Part shown: piece by piece, positions 1 through 5,395 of the stretch
Layout: the number at the start of each line of letters is the position of its first letter
Position numbering within the stretch: the stretch's first letter is position 1
Assembly (NCBI GenBank): GCA_030618905.1
Contig: JAUXCL010000169.1
Coordinates: 1-5,395, forward strand
DNA length: 5,395 nucleotides
Source: Bacteroidales bacterium
GTDB taxonomy: Bacteria; Bacteroidota; Bacteroidia; Bacteroidales; B18-G4
Direction of reading: 5' to 3'
Program-made: the position numbers and the translations under genes
The notes under the pieces: model-generated
What the model was told of the DNA's origin: nothing
Databases searched by the model: none
What the model saw: only the letters and a program-made list of their open reading frames with translations

Positions 1-830
1 AATCCCTCAGGATCACCAAGGGACGCTTTCTCAATGACATGGATATTGATGAAGTCAGGAAAGTTGTTGTTGTGGGCCGCGTTGTTGAAGATGCCCTGTA
101 TAAAGGCGAATTCCCTATTGGCACCTATCTTAAGATAAGTGGTGTGCCTTTTAAGGTCGTTGGTACATTCGATGACCCGGGTGGAGAACGTGATGAACGA
201 AGGGTTTATGTGCCGTTAACCACAGCACAAAGAATTTTTAATGAAGGCAACAGGGTTCAGAATATATGTTTGCTTCTGGACGATGCTACAACAGAAGAAA
301 GTAAAGTGGTTGAAGATATGGTCAAAGCAGAGCTGGCATCAAAATATAAGTTTGACCCCACAGACCAACGGGCTGTTTTCATATTTAACACCATAGAAAA
401 TTACCAGCAATTCATGAGCCTGTTTTCCGGCATACGTCTGTTCATCTGGATCATAGGAATAGGAACAATTATCGCAGGCATTGTAGGGGTCAGTAATATT
501 ATGATGATCGTTGTCAAAGAAAGAACTATGGAAATAGGCATACGCAAAGCCATGGGTGCAACACCCTGGTCGGTAATCAGCCTTATCCTCCAGGAGTCCA
601 TCCTGATCACCGCCTTCGCAGGCTATATTGGACTGGTCCTGGGTGTAGGCCTGCTTGAGTTATCCTCAACATTCATGCCCCCGACCGATTATTTTGCCAA
701 TCCTGAAGTAAATATCCAGGTTGCTGTCGGTGCAACATTGTTACTTGTGTTTTCAGGTGCACTGGCAGGGTTCGTACCGGCACGAAAGGCAGCGAGGATA
801 CGGCCGGTGGAAGCGCTTAAAGACGAATGA
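1..830 (+). CDS. MacB/FtsX-type ABC transporter permease, 5'-truncated by the window edge
   Basis: Inner-membrane permease subunit of a MacB-like ABC exporter, which works with an ATPase and a periplasmic adaptor. The reading frame is open from base 3, before the ATG at 39, and the preceding residues (SLRITKGRFLND) match the next permease's ILSGRFIND at its residues 144-152. The ATG at 39 is therefore internal, and about 140 N-terminal residues, including the first membrane helix and much of the periplasmic domain, lie upstream. Counting from that ATG, residues 1-125 are the end of the MacB periplasmic core domain. Hydrophobic helices follow at about 132-159, 178-210 and 225-247, the usual FtsX C-terminal layout. 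ERTMEIGIRKAMGA (161-174) is the conserved cytoplasmic segment that contacts the ATPase in this family. PARKAARIRPVEAL near the C-terminus is also typical. The gene ends in TGA 47 bp before its paralogue. The transported substrate cannot be deduced. Confidence 0.93.
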   Translation, partial: SLRITKGRFLNDMDIDEVRKVVVVGRVVEDALYKGEFPIGTYLKISGVPFKVVGTFDDPGGERDERRVYVPLTTAQRIFNEGNRVQNICLLLDDATTEESKVVEDMVKAELASKYKFDPTDQRAVFIFNTIENYQQFMSLFSGIRLFIWIIGIGTIIAGIVGVSNIMMIVVKERTMEIGIRKAMGATPWSVISLILQESILITAFAGYIGLVLGVGLLELSSTFMPPTDYFANPEVNIQVAVGATLLLVFSGALAGFVPARKAARIRPVEALKDE

Positions 831-835
831 AATGA

Positions 836-863
836 TTTACAATTTACAATTTACAGTTTACAG
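836..863. repeat. Four tandem heptads TTTACA(A/G) between the two permease genes
   Basis: The 47-bp gap between the permease genes contains four uninterrupted 7-bp units: TTTACAA, TTTACAA, TTTACAG, TTTACAG. A degenerate fifth unit (TATAC) follows. The array ends 14 bp before the ATG of the second permease. It is AT-rich, has no hairpin potential and encodes nothing evident. It could be slippage-prone simple sequence, a spacer in the operon, or a copy of a dispersed intergenic heptad family. Its function is unknown. Confidence 0.8.
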
Positions 864-877
864 TATACGATTGGGAT

Positions 878-2146
878 ATGAGGATTTTTGATTTAGATAG
901 ATGGCAGGAGATTTTTAGCGCACTGAAGAAGAACAAGCTTCGTACCTTCTTTACAGCCTTTGGTGTGTTCTGGGGCATCTTCATGCTGGTCATTATGCTG
1001 GGCTCCGGCAAAGGACTTGAGAATGGTGCGACTGAAGGCTTTGGCGATATGGCCACCAACAGTATTTTCATGTGGACTCAAAACACCACTATCCCATATA
1101 AAGGATTTCCTCCCGGCAGGCGCTACAATTTTAATAATGCCGATACAAAAGCTCTTCTGGACAATATTCCTGAGATCGAATACCTTGCCCCAAGGATACA
1201 GGGATGGGGAGGAAGCAGTGCCAATAATGTGATCAGGGGAGAACGTACCGGCAACTTCAGGATACAGGGAGATTATCCTGATTACAACCTGATTGATCCC
1301 ATGCATATTTTAAGTGGCCGTTTTATCAATGATCTCGACATTGAACAAAAACGTAAGATAATCGTCATCGGTGAAAGGGTCAAAGAAGAGATGTTCAAGT
1401 CCGATGAAAACCCTATCGGACAGTACCTGCAAATTCAGGGTGTATATTTTAAAGTGGCCGGTGTGTTTAAGAGTAAGAAGCCGGGACAACGTGCAGACCG
1501 GGAGAACCAGGCCATCTACATGCCCTTCACCACGCTTCAAAAGACCTATAATTTTGGAGATATCGTCGGCTGGTATTCCATGACCTCCCGTGCAGATGTA
1601 CCGGCTTCAGTCGTAGAAGAAAAAGCAAAGAAAATATTAAGAGAAAGGCACAGCATCGCTCCCGATGATGAACGTGCAGTAGGTTCATTCAATGTTGAAG
1701 AGGAGTTCAATAAAATGGTCCGTCTCTTCTCAGGCATTAACGGCCTGATCTGGATCGTAGGCATAGGAACTTTGCTGGCAGGCATCATTGGTGTCAGCAA
1801 TATCATGCTCATCATCGTCAAAGAAAGAACAAAAGAAATTGGCATCCAAAGGGCCATTGGGGCCACACCGATGAATGTCATCAGCCAGATCATCATTGAG
1901 TCCGTATTCCTGACCGCACTGGCAGGTTATATCGGACTGGTGCTCGGGGTTGGCCTGGTGGAACTGGTGAATTATGCTTTGATCAATTTCGGAACTGGTT
2001 CTGAGATGTTCTCCAACCCCGAAGTTGACTTTAGCCTGGCCATTAGGGCTTTGATTATCCTTGTCCTGGCTGGTGTGATTGCCGGCCTGATACCGGCAAG
2101 AAGAGCGGTTAGCATCAAACCTATTGATGCGTTAAGAAATGAATAA
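878..2146 (+). CDS. MacB/FtsX-type ABC transporter permease, complete
   Basis: Full-length 422-residue inner-membrane permease of a MacB-like exporter without a fused ATPase domain. Residues 1-20 are a short cytoplasmic start (LDRWQEIFSALKKNKLRT). Helix 1 spans about 23-45. The periplasmic MacB core domain runs from about 46 to 285. Three further helices lie at about 289-314, 334-363 and 388-406. ERTKEIGIQRAIGAT (316-330) is the expected ATPase-coupling segment, and the end (IPARRAVSIKPIDALRNE) is family-typical. The ATG at 878 is chosen because it gives the standard N-terminus just ahead of helix 1. No Shine-Dalgarno is evident, as is usual in Bacteroidota. By hand count, 58 of 84 residues match the upstream permease across helices 2-3 and the coupling segment, while the periplasmic parts differ much more. 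This points to an old tandem duplication and a probable heterodimer. Candidate cargoes include macrolide-like drugs, peptides, lipids or siderophores; the sequence does not distinguish them. Confidence 0.95.
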   Translation: MRIFDLDRWQEIFSALKKNKLRTFFTAFGVFWGIFMLVIMLGSGKGLENGATEGFGDMATNSIFMWTQNTTIPYKGFPPGRRYNFNNADTKALLDNIPEIEYLAPRIQGWGGSSANNVIRGERTGNFRIQGDYPDYNLIDPMHILSGRFINDLDIEQKRKIIVIGERVKEEMFKSDENPIGQYLQIQGVYFKVAGVFKSKKPGQRADRENQAIYMPFTTLQKTYNFGDIVGWYSMTSRADVPASVVEEKAKKILRERHSIAPDDERAVGSFNVEEEFNKMVRLFSGINGLIWIVGIGTLLAGIIGVSNIMLIIVKERTKEIGIQRAIGATPMNVISQIIIESVFLTALAGYIGLVLGVGLVELVNYALINFGTGSEMFSNPEVDFSLAIRALIILVLAGVIAGLIPARRAVSIKPIDALRNE

Positions 2147-2171
2147 AATGAAAATTTAACAAATCATAACC

Positions 2172-3263
2172 ATGAAAACTTTTTTTAAGATCCTGATTGC
2201 AGTTATTATCGGAGGAATCTTCGTGTATACCATCGTTTTCCTTTACGGTAAATCAAAGGAACAACCAGTCATATACCAGACTTCGTCAGCAACTGAAATG
2301 CCCATTATCAAAAAGACCGTAGCCACAGGTTCGGTGGTGCCACGTAAAGAGATTGAGATCAAACCCAAGGTATCCGGTATCATCGAGGAGGTTTACACAG
2401 AACCCGGGGAAATGATCAAAAAAGGCGATGTCATCGCCAAGGTCAAGATCATCCCTAATATGGTCAACCTCAACAATGCCCAATCCCGTCTAAACAGGGC
2501 CAGGAACAACGAGAGTGATGCAAAAAGGGATTATATGAGGCAGAAAGACCTGTATGAAAGCGGAGTGGTCCCCAGGGCTGATTTTGAAGATTATGAACTG
2601 GCGTATTTCAATGCGCAGGAAGAGGTACAGGCAGCTGAAAACAACCTGGAGCTGATCAAAGAAGGCCAGACCAGTCGCTCGGACCAGCCTACTAATACGC
2701 TTATCCGTTCAACCATTGATGGCATGGTGCTCGCAGTACCGGTCAAGGAAGGTAACTCGGTCATTGAAAGCAACACCTTTAATGACGGGACCACCATTGC
2801 TACCATTGCCGATATGGGAGAGATGATATTTGAAGGCAAGATCGATGAGACTGAAGTCGGCAAGATCAAGGAAGGCATGCCTTTGATCCTTACCATAGGG
2901 GCTATTGAGGATGCTAAATTTGAAGCACTTTTGGAGCATATATCTCCCAAGGGTGTGGAGGAAAACGGTGCCATACAGTTTAAGATCAAGGCTGCAGTGG
3001 ATCTGCAAGCAGATTTATTTGTCAGGGCCGGCTACAGTGCCAATGCCGATATCGTGCTGGCGCAGACAGATTCCGTATTGTCGATACAGGAGAGCCTGTT
3101 GCAGTTTGAAAACGATTCGGTTTATGTTGAAATTGAAACGGAGCCACAGGTTTTCGAAAAGAGATTCATTGAACTGGGCCTTTCCGATGGGATCAACGTG
3201 GAGGTCAAAGAGGGTTTGACTTTAGAAGATAAAATCAAAATACCTCAACAGGGGATTCAATAA
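2172..3263 (+). CDS. Periplasmic adaptor (membrane fusion protein) of HlyD/MacA type
   Basis: 363-residue adaptor that should bridge the inner-membrane permeases and a TolC-like outer-membrane channel. One N-terminal helix (about 5-25) anchors it in the inner membrane; there is no lipobox cysteine. The first half of the lipoyl-like domain is at about 50-93 (PKVSGIIEEVYTEPGEMIKKGDVI region). A short helical hairpin rich in charged residues and Ala/Leu follows at about 97-165. The lipoyl domain closes at about 176-198 (IRSTIDGMVLAVPVKEGNSV). A beta-barrel domain then runs from about 208 to 298 and a membrane-proximal domain from there to the end. The hairpin tip has R123 and L127 of the R-x3-L-x6-S TolC-contact motif known from AcrA/MacA, but P134 at the serine position. 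The gene starts 25 bp after the second permease, so the two are probably cotranscribed. The family and role are secure; the specific partner channel is not visible here. Confidence 0.93.
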   Translation: MKTFFKILIAVIIGGIFVYTIVFLYGKSKEQPVIYQTSSATEMPIIKKTVATGSVVPRKEIEIKPKVSGIIEEVYTEPGEMIKKGDVIAKVKIIPNMVNLNNAQSRLNRARNNESDAKRDYMRQKDLYESGVVPRADFEDYELAYFNAQEEVQAAENNLELIKEGQTSRSDQPTNTLIRSTIDGMVLAVPVKEGNSVIESNTFNDGTTIATIADMGEMIFEGKIDETEVGKIKEGMPLILTIGAIEDAKFEALLEHISPKGVEENGAIQFKIKAAVDLQADLFVRAGYSANADIVLAQTDSVLSIQESLLQFENDSVYVEIETEPQVFEKRFIELGLSDGINVEVKEGLTLEDKIKIPQQGIQ

Positions 3264-3270
3264 ATTGAGG
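3243..3270. other. Weak inverted repeat spanning the adaptor stop codon
   Basis: CCTCAA at 3243-3248 and TTGAGG at 3265-3270 are perfect reverse complements separated by 16 bases, with the TAA stop in the loop. No T-run follows, so this does not meet the pattern of an intrinsic terminator. It could be a weak RNA hairpin at the end of the exporter operon, or chance. Confidence 0.2.
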
Positions 3271-3298
3271 CTTATCTGAGCAATTCCATATATATTTC
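3265..3298 (+). promoter_or_regulatory. Possible Bacteroidota-type promoter for the peptidase genes
   Basis: The 95-bp gap ahead of the M49 gene is the longest in the window and the natural place for a promoter. TATATTTC at 3291-3298 matches seven of the eight positions of the Bacteroidota -7 consensus TAnnTTTG. A TTG at 3265-3267 could serve as the -33 element, with 23 bp between them. This would leave a leader of roughly 50 nt. The gap is AT-rich, so a chance match is quite possible. A second, poorer candidate is TATTTTCG at 3321-3328. Confidence 0.2.
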
Positions 3299-3358
3299 GG
3301 ATGATGAATGCAAATATGCTTATTTTCGCGCTAAGAAACGTTTAAAATATAGCCACTT

Positions 3359-5056
3359 ATGAAAAAGATTATTGCACCCGCAATGTTATTCGTATTATTT
3401 GCCATTCTTTATGGATGTGAACCCAAAATGAAAAGCGCAGAAGAAATTGAAAATGCCCGCCAGGGTATCATTCCCTCGGAAATCGCGTTAAACCCGGTTT
3501 CCGAAGCCACAGTCAAAAACAGACTTGGCATTTATGCCCCCTTCAAATTACAGGCCGACATCAGCCATCTCAGCGAAAATGAAAAGCAGCTACTGCTCCG
3601 CTTATTTGATATTGCCGATATCATGGAAGACCTTTACTGGAAACAAGCCATTGGCAACAGGGAAGATTTTCTCAGCAGGATCAGCGACAAGAGCAGCATG
3701 GAGTTTGCCAAAATCAATTATGGCCCATGGGACAGGCTCAATAACAACAAATCCTTTATCGACGGGATTGGTGAAAAACCCAAAGGAGCTAATTTTTACC
3801 CTGCCGATATGAGCAAGGAAGAATTCGAAGCTTTCGAAGATCCTGACAAATCCAGCCTTTACACCCTGATCCGCAGGAATGAGAATGGATCGCTCAAGTC
3901 AGTCTGGTACCACGAAGCCTATGCTTCATATGTGCAAAAAGCAGCATCGCTCCTGAAAGAAGCAGCCACTTTTGCCGATGACAAAGGTCTTAAGAAATAC
4001 CTGGAAATGCGCGCAGATGCGCTGCTTACTGATGATTATCAGCCCAGTGATTTTGCCTGGATGGAAATGAAAACATCAAATATTGATTTCGTGGTAGGCC
4101 CCATTGAGAATTATGAAGATGCTTTATATGGCTACAAGGCTGCCTATGAGTCATTCATCCTGTTGAAAGACCTGGAATGGAGTAAGAAGCTGGAGAAGTT
4201 TGGTGCCATGCTGCCTGATCTTCAGAAAGAATTGCCTGTTGACCCGGAGTACAAGAAAGACATACCGGGCGCAGATGCAGATATGAATGCCTATGATGTG
4301 ATCTATTATGCCGGCGACTGTAATGCCGGAAGCAAGACCATCGCCATTAACCTTCCCAATGATGAAGAAGTACATGTTAAGATAGGATCCAGGAAGTTGC
4401 AGTTGAAAAATGCCATGCAGGCCAAGTTCGACAAGATCCTGGTCCCCATTTCCGACTTGTTGATAGATCCCAGCCAGCGTGAATATATTACCTTCACCGC
4501 ATTTTTTGAAAATACCATGTTCCACGAAGTGGGCCATGCGATGGGCATCAAGAACACCATCAATGGCAAAGGCACTGCCCGCGAAGCTTTAAAGGAACAG
4601 TACTCAGCCATTGAAGAAGGCAAGGCCGATATCATGGGCCTTTACCTGGTTACCAAACTTTATGAAAAGGGAGAACTCACCGAAGGGGAAGTGATGGATA
4701 ATTATATCACTTTCTTTGCCGGTATCTTCCGTTCAAGCCGCTTTGGAGCGGCCAGCTCTCACGGCAAAGCCAATATGATGAGATTCAATTATTTTGCTGA
4801 AAACGGTGTGTTTACACGGAACCAGGATGGAACCTATACCGTTCATTTTGAGAAGATGAAAGTGGCCATGGTCAGCTTAATGCAAAGGATCCTTACGGTC
4901 CAGGGCAATGGTGATTATGAGGCAGCAAAGGAATGGGTTCAAAGCCAGGCTATGGTCCAGCCACAACTGCAGGCCGACCTGGATCGTCTCAATGAATCCG
5001 GTATCCCTGTCGATATCGTATTTGAAAAAGGAATTAAAGTAATGGGATTAAAATAA
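3359..5056 (+). CDS. Dipeptidyl-peptidase III-like zinc metallopeptidase (family M49), lipoprotein
   Basis: Predicted 565-residue zinc exopeptidase removing dipeptides from the N-termini of short peptides. The N-terminus is a lipoprotein signal: MKK, a hydrophobic stretch, then lipobox LYGC with the lipidated Cys at 20, so the enzyme should be membrane-anchored outside the cytoplasm. The zinc site is HEVGH (H389, catalytic E390, H393) plus E420 of EEGKAD (419-424), the counterpart of EECRAE in human DPP III. Other M49 hallmarks are GPIENYED (247-254; E250 and Y252 correspond to human E316 and Y318), INLPND (330-335; N331 and N334 correspond to the substrate-contact asparagines) and a later SHGKAN segment (467-472), whose H468 probably matches human H568. 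The zinc motif is the five-residue HEXXH form rather than the common six-residue HEXXGH. The protein is shorter than human or Bacteroides DPP III (about 675-740 residues). These relatives are often annotated 'Zn-dependent hydrolase'. The family call is firm; activity and specificity are inferred. Confidence 0.9.
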   Translation: MKKIIAPAMLFVLFAILYGCEPKMKSAEEIENARQGIIPSEIALNPVSEATVKNRLGIYAPFKLQADISHLSENEKQLLLRLFDIADIMEDLYWKQAIGNREDFLSRISDKSSMEFAKINYGPWDRLNNNKSFIDGIGEKPKGANFYPADMSKEEFEAFEDPDKSSLYTLIRRNENGSLKSVWYHEAYASYVQKAASLLKEAATFADDKGLKKYLEMRADALLTDDYQPSDFAWMEMKTSNIDFVVGPIENYEDALYGYKAAYESFILLKDLEWSKKLEKFGAMLPDLQKELPVDPEYKKDIPGADADMNAYDVIYYAGDCNAGSKTIAINLPNDEEVHVKIGSRKLQLKNAMQAKFDKILVPISDLLIDPSQREYITFTAFFENTMFHEVGHAMGIKNTINGKGTAREALKEQYSAIEEGKADIMGLYLVTKLYEKGELTEGEVMDNYITFFAGIFRSSRFGAASSHGKANMMRFNYFAENGVFTRNQDGTYTVHFEKMKVAMVSLMQRILTVQGNGDYEAAKEWVQSQAMVQPQLQADLDRLNESGIPVDIVFEKGIKVMGLK

Positions 5057-5084
5057 CATAATGTTAATTAAATTTAAGATTACA

Positions 5085-5395
5085 ATGAAACGTTTACTAT
5101 TTGTTTTACTGCTTGTACTTGCACTTGGCTTTCGTTCCAATGCAACAAATCCACCAGATGAGGGCATGTGGCTCCCGATTTTTGTCGAGAGACTGAATTA
5201 TGTCGACATGCAAGAAATGGGATTACAGCTGACTGCGGAAGAGATTTACAGTATCAACAATTCCAGCATCAAAGATGCAATTGTTGGCTTGTCCAGGGGA
5301 AGTACCCCGGGCGGTTATTTTTGTACCGCTGAGGTTGTGTCGGATGAAGGCCTGATCTTCACCAACCACCATTGTGGTTATGGCTATATCCAAAA
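5085..5395 (+). CDS. S46-family serine dipeptidyl-peptidase (DPP7/DPP11-like), 3'-truncated by the window edge
   Basis: The first 103 residues of a secreted S46 peptidase, a family of about 700 residues that releases dipeptides from peptide N-termini in the periplasm. The frame stays open to the window end. A signal peptide is clear: MKR, a Leu/Val-rich core (4-16), and likely cleavage after SNA at 20. The mature start has the family pattern DEGMWLP (25-31), then LTAEEIYSINNSSIKDAIV (49-67) and GLIFTNHHCGYG (89-100). H96 in TNHHC is the likely catalytic histidine, and C80 and C97 are placed to form the disulfide seen in this family. The Asp and Ser of the triad lie downstream. An in-frame ATG at 5061 would add eight residues (MLIKFKIT) before the signal; 5085 is preferred because it starts directly at the MKR signal peptide. 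DPP7 and DPP11 cannot be told apart because the specificity residue near the catalytic serine is missing. The gene starts 28 bp after the M49 gene, so cotranscription is likely. Confidence 0.92.
   Translation, partial: MKRLLFVLLLVLALGFRSNATNPPDEGMWLPIFVERLNYVDMQEMGLQLTAEEIYSINNSSIKDAIVGLSRGSTPGGYFCTAEVVSDEGLIFTNHHCGYGYIQ

Noticed and set aside
39..41. ATG as the true start of the first permease
   Set aside because: The frame is open upstream and the residues before it match the internal GRF(L/I)ND segment of the paralogue. A start here would also remove the first membrane helix.
893..1306. Minus-strand open frame of 137 codons
   Set aside because: It lies wholly inside the well-supported second permease gene, its translation has no recognisable domain or signal, and it has no upstream region of its own.
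3263..3285. AATTG...CAATT as a terminator hairpin after the adaptor gene
   Set aside because: The stem is only 5 bp, AT-rich, with a 13-base loop that does not pair further, and no T-run follows.
4151..4635. Two overlapping minus-strand open frames of 128 and 109 codons
   Set aside because: Both are antisense to the conserved catalytic region of the M49 gene and resemble no protein; they are shadows of codon use on the coding strand.
5064..5076. TTAATTAA palindrome and TAAATTTA as operator or promoter of the S46 gene
   Set aside because: This is low-complexity AT sequence a few bases from the start codon. The placement would leave almost no leader, and no -33 element is convincingly spaced.
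1..5395. CRISPR array, tRNA/rRNA, insertion sequence or phage genes
   Set aside because: There are no spaced direct repeats, RNA-gene motifs, transposase or integrase-like proteins, or terminal inverted repeats; the window is almost fully explained by five genes.

Overview
This window looks like ordinary chromosomal DNA from a member of the Bacteroidota (Bacteroidetes). The reasons are the gene content (two split MacB-type permeases beside a MacA-like adaptor, an M49 peptidase made as a lipoprotein, and an S46 dipeptidyl-peptidase), AT-rich leaders with no convincing Shine-Dalgarno sequences, and moderate GC. The exact order or genus cannot be read from the sequence. All five genes lie on the + strand and cover almost the whole window. 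No RNA gene, CRISPR array, insertion sequence or prophage was found.

Positions 1-3263 hold an export module. It contains the C-terminal part of one MacB/FtsX-type ABC permease (1-830), a complete paralogous permease (878-2146), and a membrane fusion protein (2172-3263). The gaps are only 47 and 25 bp, so this is probably one operon. The two permeases probably pair as a heterodimer. The adaptor would link them to a TolC-like outer-membrane channel. Neither the ATPase nor the outer-membrane channel is in the window; the ATPase is probably encoded upstream.

After a 95-bp gap, positions 3359-5395 hold a peptidase pair. The first is a dipeptidyl-peptidase III-like zinc enzyme of family M49 with a lipoprotein signal (3359-5056). 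The second, 28 bp downstream, is the N-terminal fifth or so of a secreted S46-family serine dipeptidyl-peptidase (5085 to the window end). Both families remove dipeptides from peptide N-termini, so together they suggest peptide scavenging in the cell envelope. Whether the exporter and the peptidases are functionally linked is unknown.

No clearly new system is visible. The points most worth checking are the short HEXXH zinc motif in the M49 protein (most family members have HEXXGH), the M49-S46 pairing, a heptad repeat between the two permease genes, and a proline where the adaptor's TolC-contact motif usually has serine.
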